From: Myxococcota bacterium
GTDB taxonomy: Bacteria > Myxococcota_A > UBA796 > UBA9615 > JAKLKC01
DNA length: 64,000 nucleotides
Direction: 5' to 3'
NCBI GenBank assembly: GCA_023150875.1
Contig: JAKLKC010000027.1
Span: 291 to 64,290, forward strand
Notes under the pieces: model-generated
What the model saw: only the letters and a program-made list of their open reading frames with translations
Told to the model about the DNA's origin: nothing
The model's database searches: none
Shown here: positions 46,187 through 55,284 of the stretch, piece after piece
Layout: the number at the start of each line of letters is the position of its first letter
Numbering within the stretch: position 1 is the stretch's first letter
Made by a program: the position numbers and the translations under genes

Positions 46187-47503
46187 TCAGGCGGCTCCGG
46201 CCTCGGGCTCCTCGGAGTCCGCCCCCGGGGGCGGGGCTTCGTTGGCCCTGGCGACGGGGCCGGTCCCCCGGAGGATGTCTCCGGCCCGGCGGACGAAGTA
46301 CTCGGAGCTGTTGGTCTCCCAGATCCGCCGCAGCCGGTCCCCGATCTCGGGGTCCTGGGCCATGGCCTCCCCCACGTCCTTCAGGGTCCGCACGAGCTGG
46401 TCCAGGTGCTCCCGGGGGATCGACACGTCCTCCATCACCTCGCGGACGATGGTGTCCCGGGCCAGCTTCGCCGGCTTGAGCAGGCGCAGCCTCTCGTTCT
46501 GGAGCTCGTAGTGGCGCAGCAGCTCCGGCGCGTCCGCCCACATCTGCTGGAAGACCTTCACCACGTCGGGGTCGAACTTGCGTCCGCGGTCCTCGTCGAG
46601 CATCTGGAGCACGTCGGGCACGGGCACGGCGGCCTTGTAGACCCTCTCCGACGCCAGGGCGTCGAAGAAGTCCGTCACCGCCACGACGCGGCCGAAGAGG
46701 GAGATCTCCTCCCCCCTCTTGCCGTCGGGGTAGCCCGTCCCGTCGAAGCACTCGTGGTGGTCCCGCGCCGCCTCCAGCGACCTCTCGAAGCCGCGCATCC
46801 CCTTGAGCAGCTCCGCGCCGTAGCGGACGTGGTTCTTCATCTCGGAGTACTCCTCCAGGGTGAGCCCCCGGGTGCACGTCACGATGCTGTCGGGCACCAC
46901 GAGCTTGCCGACGTCGTGGAAGAGGGCGGCGAGGGGCAGCATCTCGCGGTCGGCGGCGGGCAGGTCCAGGAAGGGCATGAGGTGACGGCACAGCAGCTCG
47001 ACGTTGTGGACGTGCTCGTGGGTGAAGGAGCGGTCCTTGTAGTGGAGCAGGCGCTTGAGCAGGACGGAGGTGTTGGTCACCATCGCCCGCTCCCTCAGGG
47101 TGGCGACATAGTGCTGCGCCGCGCCGTCCACGATCTCGGTGATCCTCCCCCCCGAGAACGCCTCGATCTTCTTGTGGTAGCCGTGGCAGAGCTGTCCGTT
47201 GAGGGCCCGGATCGCCAGGCGCTCGTCGTTGTACCCCGTGAGCAGGAGGCGAACCGGGAGCGCGTTCACCTTCGACGCCTGGTGGAGGAACTCGAAGCCG
47301 TCCATGTCCGGCATCTTGATGTCCGAGACGATGACGGCGACCTCCTCTCCCCGCTGCAGGAACTCCAGCGCGGCGGCGGGGCGGTCGAAGGTGTGGACGT
47401 CGAAGCGTTCGAACAGGGTGTATTCGAAGGCATCGAGGTTCTCCTGCTCGTCGTCGACGTACAGGACCTTCGCCGAGGGGGCCAGTTCGATGTTCATGGA
47501 CAT
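46187..47503 (-). CDS. Response regulator with HD-GYP output, c-di-GMP phosphodiesterase
   Basis: 438 aa from ATG 47503. The receiver (about 10-125) has KVLYVDDEQENLDAFEYTLF, phospho-Asp in VIVSDIKMPDMDGFEF and the conserved Thr in LLLTGYNDE. The HD-GYP domain (about 170-340) shows HEHVHNVELLCRHLMPFLDL, LAALFHDVGKLVVPD (HD), MKNHVRYGAELL, and HHECFDGTGYPDGKRGEEIS (GYP). It hydrolyses c-di-GMP when activated by phosphorylation, in the cytoplasm. A helical C-terminal extension (about 360-438) is unassigned. It lies 26 bases behind the kinase gene on the same strand, so the two form a two-component pair. Confidence 0.92.
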   Translation of the reverse strand: MSMNIELAPSAKVLYVDDEQENLDAFEYTLFERFDVHTFDRPAAALEFLQRGEEVAVIVSDIKMPDMDGFEFLHQASKVNALPVRLLLTGYNDERLAIRALNGQLCHGYHKKIEAFSGGRITEIVDGAAQHYVATLRERAMVTNTSVLLKRLLHYKDRSFTHEHVHNVELLCRHLMPFLDLPAADREMLPLAALFHDVGKLVVPDSIVTCTRGLTLEEYSEMKNHVRYGAELLKGMRGFERSLEAARDHHECFDGTGYPDGKRGEEISLFGRVVAVTDFFDALASERVYKAAVPVPDVLQMLDEDRGRKFDPDVVKVFQQMWADAPELLRHYELQNERLRLLKPAKLARDTIVREVMEDVSIPREHLDQLVRTLKDVGEAMAQDPEIGDRLRRIWETNSSEYFVRRAGDILRGTGPVARANEAPPPGADSEEPEAGAA

Positions 47504-47529
47504 TTCCGTCTCACTCCCGCGGCGTGGGG

Positions 47530-49386
47530 TCACGCGGCCTTCTTGTATCGTTCGGCGAGGTCCAGGGGGATCTCGATGTCGAACCGGGCTCCCCCCTCGG
47601 GGCGGTTTCCGGCCCGGATCGACCCGCAGTGCTTCTCGGCCACGAGGTCGTGCACGATGGACAGTCCGAGGCCCGTGCCCTCCCCGGGAGCCTTGGTGGT
47701 GAAGAAGGGCGAGAAGATCCGGTCCAGGTGCTCCTCGGGGATCCCGGGGCCCGTGTCCTCCACCGCCAGGTCCAGGCGCTCGCCACGGATGGCGGCGATC
47801 ACGCGGATCTCCCCTCGGCCCTTCGCGGCGTGGGCGGCGTTGGTGACCAGGTTGAGCAGGACCTGGAGCAGACCGTTCTCGAACACGTCGACCTCGATGT
47901 CCGCGGGTACCTGGGGCACCAGGGTGACACCCTGGCAGCGGGGGTCGCTCCGGACGAGGGTGAAGACCTCGTCCACGAGCGCGTGCAGGCGGATCCGGCG
48001 CACGGGGTCGCTGGAGCCCCGGGACAGCACCTCGAGGCTCCGGACGATGCTCCGCATCCTCCCGGCCCCCCGGACGATGTTGCCGATGGCCCGGACCATC
48101 ATCTCGCCCCTCCGGACCCAGGCGGGCTCCGGGGTCCGTCCCTCCTTCAGGATGGCGACCAGGGCGGGCAGGTCCCGATCGAGGTTCTCGGCGTTCCCCG
48201 CCACCTGGCCCAGGGGGTTGTTCAGCTCGTGGCCGACGCCGCTGAGGAGGATCCCGAGGGCGGCCATCTTCTCGGAGTGGATCGCCGCCTGCCGCGTCCG
48301 CTCCAGCTCCGCGGTCCGCTCCGCGATGCGGCGCTCCAGGGAGTCGCTCCAGCTCTGGAGCTCGGCGTTCTTCTCCGCCAGCTCCTGGTTCGCGCGGCCC
48401 AGGTCGAAGTTGGCCTGCTCCAGCTCCCGGTTCGCCTGCCGGAGCGCGGCCCGGTCCCTCTCCAGTTGCCCCGCCATCCGGTTGAAGTGCGCCGCCAGCC
48501 GCCCGAGGTCGTCGTCGGAGAACACCCTGGCCCGGGCCCCCAGGTCGCCGGACTCGATACGGTCCATGGCCGCCGCGAGCCGAGACATGGGACCGGTGAT
48601 GGCGCGGACGCTGTAGAAGGCGAGCCCGAGGAACACGGCCGCGCTGAGGGTGGCGATGGCGAGGACGTTGTCCACGACCCCCGCAACGTCCGGGTGGGCC
48701 CGGGCCTTCTGATACACCATCGCGCAGATGAAGAGAAGCGGGATGAGCTGGGCACTGGTCGTAAGGTACAAGAGCTTGCGGCCGAGGAAACCCGGTCGCC
48801 CCGTGGGAAGCGTCTCGACTCCCTGCGCGAGGGGGATGGCCTGCAAGTAGACGGGCCGGGACAGGGTCAGGGTCACGAGGTAGGAGAACATGACCTGGAG
48901 CGAGACGGCGATGGACGCCCCGATCCCCGCGTGCATCACCCGCACGGGGTCCCGGAGGACCACGGAGTTCGCGAGGACGAACACGGCGGACATTCCGCAG
49001 CCCACGACGGCGACCCGGGCGATGGTCTCGCGGCCGAGGCTGGCGATCTCGTCCAGGAGGCGGCCTGGAGCCCCGATCCGCTCTCCCTCCAGGAACGCCC
49101 GAATCCGTCGCGTCTGGCGGCCGAAGACGACGCTGTCCACCGCGCTCCCGCCCACGACGAGCCCGAGGTAGATGAGGAACAGGACCTTCTGCTCGTCTCG
49201 ATCGGGCTGGACGCCGAAGAAGACGTACCCGATCATCGCCGTTCCGGCGATCAGCCCCGAGGCTACGCCGGCGACGACCTTCACGCCGTCGAGGTAGCGC
49301 CGGCCCAGGCGCTTCAGCGCGCGATCGAGGACGGAGTCCCCCCGCGGTGCTACGCTCGGTCCGTGATCTCGGGTCTGCGGCTTCAC
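47530..49386 (-). CDS. Membrane sensor histidine kinase with HAMP domain and coiled coil
   Basis: 618 aa from ATG 49386. Six hydrophobic segments occupy residues 35-270 (VASGLIAGTAMIGYVFFGVQ; VLFLIYLGLVVGGSAVDSVV; IGASIAVSLQVMFSYLVTLT; LIPLLFICAMVYQ; VLAIATLSAAVFLGLAFYS). HAMP (RAITGPMSRLAAAMDRIESG) and a long coiled coil follow. The kinase core has AALGILLSGVGHELNNPLGQ (phospho-His), NLVTNAAHAAKGRGEIRV, DTGPGIPEEHLDRIFSPFFT and GTGLGLSIVHDL. The class resembles NtrB/HPK4 kinases. Its partner is the HD-GYP regulator encoded next. Confidence 0.9.
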   Translation of the reverse strand: MKPQTRDHGPSVAPRGDSVLDRALKRLGRRYLDGVKVVAGVASGLIAGTAMIGYVFFGVQPDRDEQKVLFLIYLGLVVGGSAVDSVVFGRQTRRIRAFLEGERIGAPGRLLDEIASLGRETIARVAVVGCGMSAVFVLANSVVLRDPVRVMHAGIGASIAVSLQVMFSYLVTLTLSRPVYLQAIPLAQGVETLPTGRPGFLGRKLLYLTTSAQLIPLLFICAMVYQKARAHPDVAGVVDNVLAIATLSAAVFLGLAFYSVRAITGPMSRLAAAMDRIESGDLGARARVFSDDDLGRLAAHFNRMAGQLERDRAALRQANRELEQANFDLGRANQELAEKNAELQSWSDSLERRIAERTAELERTRQAAIHSEKMAALGILLSGVGHELNNPLGQVAGNAENLDRDLPALVAILKEGRTPEPAWVRRGEMMVRAIGNIVRGAGRMRSIVRSLEVLSRGSSDPVRRIRLHALVDEVFTLVRSDPRCQGVTLVPQVPADIEVDVFENGLLQVLLNLVTNAAHAAKGRGEIRVIAAIRGERLDLAVEDTGPGIPEEHLDRIFSPFFTTKAPGEGTGLGLSIVHDLVAEKHCGSIRAGNRPEGGARFDIEIPLDLAERYKKAA

Positions 49387-49516
49387 GGAGTGGCATCCAA
49401 TGCCCGCCCCACAGGGCGAGGTTCGGCCCGTCCACTCCTTCCCGCGGGGCTCCCACCCCGTGCACCTTATCGGTGCGGGACCCTCGGGGATTGAACCCGG
49501 CGCTCCCCAGTCCGGA

Positions 49517-51565
49517 TCAACGGTCGCCGCGCTTCTCCATGAAGCGCCCGAACTGGAAGGCGAGGAAGTTCCGGTACTGCCGCGCGGCGTGCCGCGAGAA
49601 GACGATGCAGCCCATGGTCTCCGCCAGCTCGAAGCCAGCCCGGCTCGCGCAGGTGAGCGTGCCGGGGGGCGCGATCACGATCGGCCGGGACTGCCCCCGC
49701 TCGGCGTAGTACGCCAAGACCCGGTCCAGGAGGCCGATCTGGGCGGCAGCCGAGGGCGCGGCGTCTCCCAAGCGGAGGTAGACGTGGGCGATGTTCAAGA
49801 GGTTGAACAGAGACAGGTCCCGGCTTCCGGTCTCGCAGAGCGCGATCCCGGCCACTCCCGCCCCGTCCCGGATGACGAACCCCTTGCGGCCCCGGACCAG
49901 CCCCCGGGCCGAGTGCTGGGTGCAGAGGTGGGGTGCGTCGACGTGGACGGGGTCGAGATCGAAGGCGCCAGCGACCAGAGCCGGGACCTGGCTTGCCGCG
50001 AGGGCTGCGGCCTCCACCCGATCCTCGGGGCCGAGGTCGCCGACCGTCTCGCCGTCGCGCGAATCGTCGGGCTCGAAACCCGCCGCGGGCGTGCTGGTCC
50101 TCTCGAAGCGGTCGTAAGGCGCGATGACCACCATCTCGTCCGAGCGCATCCAGGAAGCGAAGGCGTCGAAGAACACACGGTGCCAGGCCTTCTCCCGGTT
50201 GAACCACGCCATGGCGTATCGGTGGTCGTCGTCCCGCGAGCCGAGCCAGGCGATGGTGTGGAGGTAGAGGGCCCTGCGCCCCTCGGAGGCGGCGAGTCCC
50301 TTCCCCACGGAGGCGAGCTGGTGATACATCCAGGTGTAACGGTAGATCCTGAGACACGAGAGGTGCCCGCCGGGGATCCCCTCGGGGGAGTTGCACACGA
50401 TGTCCAGGGACAGCCGCTCGTCCCCGGGAGGCGTATACCACGTCTCCGTGGGACCGATCCCGGCGCGCAGATCCAGGTAGCCGGACTGGACGAGGAGCTC
50501 GTCCAGCAGCGCGCGGGGCACCTCGGACCGGGACACCAGGAGGGGGAAAGTCGTCTGGGACCAGAACCGGAACAGGCGCAGCCAGTCCCCCGTGCCCGCC
50601 GAGACCAGCTCCACGCCCACAACCGCCTCGCCGTCGCGCTGACCCGCATGCCGGACCCGGGCGTGGAACACCGCCTCTCTCCCGAACAGCGTCATGCGCA
50701 GGCCAGGCATCGGTCCCGGCGGCACCGGCGGCCCTCCCGCGAAACGGGAAAGGACCAGGCCGCGGGGAGACAGCTCCACCACCTCCGCCGTGACCTCGCT
50801 GCCCGCGAGGAGGGGATGGGCGAGGCGCACGCCGAGGGTCCCCGGAGGGACTCGGGTACGGCCGCTCGTCCGCCTCCCCCGGCTGAAGACGCGACAGGGG
50901 AGGGGGAGCACCAGGGTCCCTTCGTGGGTGGCCCGAAGCCTGCCCTCCAGGGTGAAGGAGGCGTCGTGGAGGGCGACGCCCACGACCGCTTCGGCGCCGT
51001 CCAGGACCGCCGCGGGCACCCCGCGGGGGACGAGCTCGATCCCCTCCGGACGCGCGGCGATGCCCTTGTCCAGCAGGTCGGCCGCCAGCTCCCTCCCGCC
51101 GCCCAGCTCCAGGGTGAGCCTCGGGCGGAGGCGGTAGAGGGAGGTCAGCACCTCCCCCACCACGGCCTCGTCCACCAGCTCGAAGCGGGCGTCGGCGGGG
51201 AGGTCGGCCTGGGGGCCGGTGGGGAGGGCGGCGGCGTTGGCGATGAAGCCGCCCACGCGCCACGCGTCGCCCCAGGGGGCGCGGGTGCGGACGTCGAGGG
51301 AGAGGCGGGCGAAGGAGGTGCCGGAGGAGACCAGCTCCACCAGCAGGCGGTTGCCCACCTTCACCCGGGCCCGGCGGGGGAGGATCAGGCCCAGGCCCGA
51401 GACGCTGCGGTCGACGAAGGCCGCCTCGGCGGCGAGGTCCGGGACCCAGAGGGAGAGGCCGTCCGGTCCGCCCGGGACCCGGGGCTCGCGGCGGCGCTCG
51501 CCACCGCCCGGTCTGTCCTCCGAGCCCGGGGCGTGCCCGGGGCCGATCTTCACGGAGCTGGTCAC
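49517..51565 (-). CDS. PilZ-domain protein with a C-terminal acyltransferase-like domain
   Basis: About 682 aa using GTG 51565; the longer frame to 51808 runs into a transposon-like repeat. The N-terminal PilZ domain has the RxxxR signature in GERRREPRVPGG and the (D/N)xSxxG signature in VDRSVSGLGLILPRRA, which bind c-di-GMP. Two further PilZ-like barrels (about 175-250; GVRLAHPLLAGSEVTAEVVE with ELSPRGLVLSR) follow. The C-terminal 330 residues look like a tandem GNAT-type fold (KGFVIRDGAGVAGIALCETG, SRPIVIAPPGTLTCASRAGF). The catalytic activity is unproven. It is likely a c-di-GMP effector, beside an HD-GYP phosphodiesterase. Confidence 0.75.
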   Translation of the reverse strand: MTSSVKIGPGHAPGSEDRPGGGERRREPRVPGGPDGLSLWVPDLAAEAAFVDRSVSGLGLILPRRARVKVGNRLLVELVSSGTSFARLSLDVRTRAPWGDAWRVGGFIANAAALPTGPQADLPADARFELVDEAVVGEVLTSLYRLRPRLTLELGGGRELAADLLDKGIAARPEGIELVPRGVPAAVLDGAEAVVGVALHDASFTLEGRLRATHEGTLVLPLPCRVFSRGRRTSGRTRVPPGTLGVRLAHPLLAGSEVTAEVVELSPRGLVLSRFAGGPPVPPGPMPGLRMTLFGREAVFHARVRHAGQRDGEAVVGVELVSAGTGDWLRLFRFWSQTTFPLLVSRSEVPRALLDELLVQSGYLDLRAGIGPTETWYTPPGDERLSLDIVCNSPEGIPGGHLSCLRIYRYTWMYHQLASVGKGLAASEGRRALYLHTIAWLGSRDDDHRYAMAWFNREKAWHRVFFDAFASWMRSDEMVVIAPYDRFERTSTPAAGFEPDDSRDGETVGDLGPEDRVEAAALAASQVPALVAGAFDLDPVHVDAPHLCTQHSARGLVRGRKGFVIRDGAGVAGIALCETGSRDLSLFNLLNIAHVYLRLGDAAPSAAAQIGLLDRVLAYYAERGQSRPIVIAPPGTLTCASRAGFELAETMGCIVFSRHAARQYRNFLAFQFGRFMEKRGDR

Positions 51566-51750
51566 GCCGCCGTCCCTGAGCCCTTCCCCCGCCGGCCTGG
51601 ACAGCATAGCGCAAGCGCGCGGCACCCGCTCGCCGGAGAGGCGGCTTCGTCTCTCGGCGCACAATCGGGCGGATGGTCTTCCGAGCGCCCGACGCTCGGG
51701 GGATGCCGGTGCGCCCGGTCCCAGCCGGGTCACTGCGGGCCCGAGTCTTA

Positions 51751-51932
51751 GAGCGCCTTTCAGAAGTGGAGGACCGTCGTGAGGCGAGCGAGGCGGAGGC
51801 GACCGCAAGGAGCGGTGGGCCCCAGGCCCGGGGGGCGTAGTAGACCTACGTCTCCCGGGTCTGGGGGGACCGCGACGGCGCGGGCGCCCCGAATCGTTCG
51901 CCGCAGCAGGTCCGGGCTTCTGAAAGGCGCTC
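51751..51932. mobile_element. 182-bp MITE with perfect 16-bp terminal inverted repeats
   Basis: GAGCGCCTTTCAGAAG at 51751-51766 and its exact complement at 51917-51932 bound a noncoding, foldback segment whose inner arms (about 51810-51836 and 51842-51866) also pair imperfectly. TTA flanks both ends (51748-51750 and 51933-51935), a likely target-site duplication. There is no room for a transposase. The right-hand TTA is the stop codon (TAA on the minus strand) of the response regulator gene. No family name can be assigned from the window. Confidence 0.8.
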
Positions 51933-52316
51933 TTAGAGGGCAGGCGCGGGGTCCAGGGCCGCCTGGACCATGCGGAGCACGTCGTCGACGTCGAAGGGCT
52001 TCTGCACCACCGTCATCGCCCCGAGCTGCCGGGCCTGCTCCGACAGGTCCCGCGTGTCGTGGGCGGTCATCAGGACCACGCGGCAGGCGGGCTCCCGCGT
52101 CTTGAACTTGCCGATCAGGTCCCGGCCGTCGCCGTCGGGGAGCCGCACGTCGAGCAGCACGAGCTCGACTCCCGGTCCGAACCGGGCCACCGCGCTGCTC
52201 GCGTCCTCCGCCTCCAGCACGTGGAAGCCCGCCTGGGTCAGGCGCGCCACCAGGGACCAGCGGATCAGGAGCTCGTCGTCGACCACGAGGATGGTGTGGG
52301 GGGGCGGAGGCGTCAT
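51933..52316 (-). CDS. Single-domain response regulator (CheY-like)
   Basis: 127 aa from ATG 52316. Acidic pocket TILVVDDELLIRWSLVARLT, phospho-Asp in VELVLLDVRLPDGDGRDLIG, Thr in VVLMTAHDTRDLSEQ and Lys in TVVQKPFDVDDVLRMV are all present. No output domain follows, so it acts by protein contact or in a phosphorelay. The stop codon coincides with the direct repeat flanking the MITE, so the original gene may have been longer. It is divergent from the PAS kinase gene, its likely partner. Confidence 0.88.
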   Translation of the reverse strand: MTPPPPHTILVVDDELLIRWSLVARLTQAGFHVLEAEDASSAVARFGPGVELVLLDVRLPDGDGRDLIGKFKTREPACRVVLMTAHDTRDLSEQARQLGAMTVVQKPFDVDDVLRMVQAALDPAPAL

Positions 52317-52391
52317 CGCAACCCTGGGTGGCGGGCGGAGTGCGGGTGGGGGATCCCACACCACCGGCTCCGCAGCCCGTGCCGAGCGCCT

Positions 52392-52397
52392 TATAAT
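52392..52397 (+). promoter_or_regulatory. Consensus -10 element before the PAS kinase gene
   Basis: A perfect TATAAT, rare in this GC-rich DNA, lies about 105 bases upstream of the kinase GTG in the divergent region 52317-52501. A matching -35 is not obvious, so the site may need an activator. Confidence 0.45.
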
Positions 52398-52501
52398 GCG
52401 AATCCCATACCACGCGGGGCGACTGGCAGGCTGGGGCGGCAGCGGACCGCCCCGGGCCTCGCCCGTGACTTCCCGATGACGCCCGGCCCCGAGGAGCGAG
52501 A

Positions 52502-54295
52502 GTGATCCCGCCGCAAGCTCCCCACCGCGCACCCCACAGGGACAAGGTGCTGGTGTTGACGGTGGCCCTGATGGCCATCACGTTCATCGTCGACCTGCTC
52601 ATGCCCCTCGGGGTGGCGATGGGCATCCCCTACGTCCTGCCCGTGATGCTCGCGCTGACGTCGCCCTACCGGCGGCACGCCGAGGTCACCGCCGGGATCG
52701 GCTCGGCGCTGACCCTGATCGGCGCGTTCGTGCCCTTCAGCACCCTGGAGCCCCTGTGGGTGGCGATGACCAACCGCTTGCTGGCCCTCGCCGCGATCTG
52801 GGCCACGGCGGTGGTCATCCGGCACTACATCGGCGTCAAGACCCGGCTCGGCGCGGAGGAGGGCGAGAGGCGGCGGCTCCTGGACGTCGCCGAGTCGTGG
52901 TTCCTGGTCCTGGACCCCGACGGGCGGGTGGCCAGCCTGAACCGCAAGGCGAGGGAGGTCCTCGGGGTCGTCGAGGGCGAGGAGGTCGGCCTCGACTGGT
53001 TCGACACCTTCCTCCCTGCGGAGACGCGGGAAGAGCACCGGGCGGGGTTCCGCCGGGCCGCCGCGGCCGGGGGGACCGTCCCCGCGCACACCGAGACCGC
53101 GGTCGTCACCCGCAAGGGAGACCGCCGCATCGTCGCCTGGCACCACTCCGTCCTGCGCGACTCCGGGGGACAGTTCGCCGGGACCCTCAGCTCCGGGACC
53201 GACGTCACCGAACCCCGCCGCACCGGCGCCGCGCTCCAGCAGTCCCGCAAGGAGCTGGAGGACATGAAGTACGCCCTGGACCAGGCGAGCATCGTGGCGA
53301 TCACCGACTCCCGCGGGATCATCCAGTACGTCAACGAGAAGTTCTGTCAGGTCTCCGGCTACCGCCCCGACGAGCTGTTCGGGCAGGACCACCGGGTGGT
53401 CAACTCGGGCCTCCACGGCAAGGCGTTCATGGCCGACCTCTGGCGGACGATCGGCGCCGGCCAGGTGTGGCGGGGCGAGATCTGCAACCGCACCAAGGGC
53501 GGCACCCTCTACTGGGTGGACACCACCATCGTGCCGCTGCTGGACGACGCGGGAAGGCCCATGCGCTACCTCGCCATCCGCACCGACATCACCGAGCGGA
53601 AGGCGGCCGAAGCCCTCCTCCGGGAGCAGGAGTCCCTCGCGCGGCTCGGCGAGATGGCCGCGGTCGTGGCCCACGAGGTGCGGAATCCCCTCGCCGGGAT
53701 CGGCGGCGCCCTGCAGATCATCCAGGGCAGGCTCGCCGAGGGCTCGGCGGAGCGGCGGGTGATCCAGGAGATGCGGGCGCGCCTCGACGCACTGAACGAG
53801 TCCCTGACCGACCTGCTGGAGTTCGCCCGGCCCCGGACCCCGCGCCTCGCCCCGGTGCCGCTGAAGCTCGTGCTGGAAGGCACAGCGGCCCTGCTGGGCC
53901 GCGACCCCCGCCTGAGCGAGGTCCGGGTGGAGATGACGGGGGCGACCCCCACGCTCACCGCCGACGGCGACCTGCTGCGGGAGGTCTTCCTCAACCTCCT
54001 CCTCAACGCCGCCCAGGCGATGGGGGGCAAGGGCACGATCCGGGTGGACACCGCCGTCGAGGGCCCCGACTGCCAGGTCGCCATCCGCGACCAGGGCCCG
54101 GGGATCCCCAAGGAGATCCGGGAGCGGATCTTCCAGCCGTTCTTCACGACCAAGTCCCAGGGCACCGGGCTGGGCCTGGCCATCGTGAAGCGGATGGTGG
54201 ACATGCACGGGGGCGACGTCACGGTGCAGCAGCAGGCGCCGGGGGCCGGGACCACGTTCATCGTTCGGCTTCCCCTCGTGGCGGTCCCCGCCTGA
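52502..54295 (+). CDS. PAS-domain sensor histidine kinase, NtrB-like
   Basis: 597 aa from GTG 52502 (GAGGAGCGA upstream). Three membrane segments at about 14-105 (VLVLTVALMAITFIVDLLMP; YVLPVMLALTSP; LLALAAIWATAVVIRHYIGV). Two PAS domains follow (about 125-240 and 255-375; the second has IVAITDSRGIIQYVNEKFCQ and a PAC segment YLAIRTDITERKAAE). The kinase core has LGEMAAVVAHEVRNPLAGIG, LREVFLNLLLNAAQAMGG, RDQGPGIPKEIRERIFQPFF and GTGLGLAIVKRMVDMHGG. The PAS pocket could bind haem, flavin or a small ligand; no specific residue decides. The divergent CheY-like regulator is the likely partner. Confidence 0.9.
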   Translation: MIPPQAPHRAPHRDKVLVLTVALMAITFIVDLLMPLGVAMGIPYVLPVMLALTSPYRRHAEVTAGIGSALTLIGAFVPFSTLEPLWVAMTNRLLALAAIWATAVVIRHYIGVKTRLGAEEGERRRLLDVAESWFLVLDPDGRVASLNRKAREVLGVVEGEEVGLDWFDTFLPAETREEHRAGFRRAAAAGGTVPAHTETAVVTRKGDRRIVAWHHSVLRDSGGQFAGTLSSGTDVTEPRRTGAALQQSRKELEDMKYALDQASIVAITDSRGIIQYVNEKFCQVSGYRPDELFGQDHRVVNSGLHGKAFMADLWRTIGAGQVWRGEICNRTKGGTLYWVDTTIVPLLDDAGRPMRYLAIRTDITERKAAEALLREQESLARLGEMAAVVAHEVRNPLAGIGGALQIIQGRLAEGSAERRVIQEMRARLDALNESLTDLLEFARPRTPRLAPVPLKLVLEGTAALLGRDPRLSEVRVEMTGATPTLTADGDLLREVFLNLLLNAAQAMGGKGTIRVDTAVEGPDCQVAIRDQGPGIPKEIRERIFQPFFTTKSQGTGLGLAIVKRMVDMHGGDVTVQQQAPGAGTTFIVRLPLVAVPA

Positions 54296-54313
54296 TCGCC
54301 GGCGCGGCCCTCC

Positions 54314-54370
54314 GGGCGGGAGTGGTGCACGCCACGGGACGGCGCGTGTGTGGCGGCACACCTCCCGCCC
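54314..54370 (+). terminator. Imperfect hairpin after the PAS kinase gene
   Basis: GGGCGGGAG plus GGTG and GCC pair with GGC, CACACC and TCCCGCCC about 30 bases on. The structure starts 18 bases after the kinase stop. A T-run is lacking. It is a plausible terminator separating the kinase gene from the glycan cluster. Confidence 0.5.
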
Positions 54371-54473
54371 CCCTCGCCGCCCACCCCCATCTCCGCCCCC
54401 AGCGCTGCCGAAGTCCGCCGGATTGGGGTACCTTCACGCCTCCCCGCGCCCGGGACGGGCGCCCCCCGGTGAG

Positions 54474-55277
54474 ATGGAGCCCGCGCCCACCCTGTCCGTC
54501 GTCGTGGTGACCTACGAGAGCGCCGCGTTCCTGCCGGCCCTGGCGGCGTCCCTCCGCCCGGAGCTGGAGGCGCTGCCCGGCGGATCGGAGGTGGTGGTGG
54601 TGGACAACGCCTCCCGGGACGACTCCGCCCGGGTGGCGCGGGAGGTGTTCCCCGGGGCCACCGTCCTGGTCAACGGGCGGAACGCCGGGTACGGCAGCGC
54701 CGCCAACCGGGGGTGGGCCGTCACCCGGGCCCCCCGGGTGCTGGTGATGAACCCCGACGTCGTCGTGCAACCCGGGGCCCTGGCCACCCTGCTCCGGGCG
54801 AGCGCGTCCTTCCCCGAGGCCGCCGTGATCGCCCCGCGGCTGCTCAACACCGACGGCTCCCTCCAGCCCTCCTGTCGCCGCTTCTACACCCCCGCCACCG
54901 TCCTGCTCCAGCGCACGGCGCTGGGGCGCCTCGGCCTCGGGAAGCGGGCCGTCCGCAGGCACCTGATGGGCGACCTGGACCTCTCCCGCCCCCACCAGGT
55001 GGACTGGGTGACGGGGGCGGTCATGCTGGTCCACCGGGGGGCCGTGCCCGAGGCCGGACCCTTCGATCCCCGCTTCTTCCTGTACTTCGAGGACGTGGAC
55101 CTGTGCTACCGGGTGAGGCGGGAGGGGTGGATCACCCTGTACGTTCCCGAGGCGGCGATGACCCACCACCACGGCCGCCGCAGCCGCGCCCCCAGCCCCT
55201 GGAACGCCGACCTCCGCCACCACCTCGTCAGCTACGGGCGCTTCCTCGCCAAGTGGGGGGCCTCGCCCGGGGTATGA
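54474..55277 (+). CDS. Glycosyltransferase family 2
   Basis: 267 aa from ATG 54474. The GT-A fold is typical: LSVVVVTYESAAFLPALAAS, SEVVVVDNASRDDSARVA, NAGYGSAANRGW, RVLVMNPDVVVQPGALATLL (the NPD motif, a rhamnosyltransferase-type DXD variant), and DPRFFLYFEDVDLCYRVRRE (ED acceptor-base region). It probably adds a deoxysugar to a surface polysaccharide. No membrane segment. Eight bases separate its stop from the next GTG start. Confidence 0.88.
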   Translation: MEPAPTLSVVVVTYESAAFLPALAASLRPELEALPGGSEVVVVDNASRDDSARVAREVFPGATVLVNGRNAGYGSAANRGWAVTRAPRVLVMNPDVVVQPGALATLLRASASFPEAAVIAPRLLNTDGSLQPSCRRFYTPATVLLQRTALGRLGLGKRAVRRHLMGDLDLSRPHQVDWVTGAVMLVHRGAVPEAGPFDPRFFLYFEDVDLCYRVRREGWITLYVPEAAMTHHHGRRSRAPSPWNADLRHHLVSYGRFLAKWGASPGV

Positions 55278-55284
55278 TGCCGGC

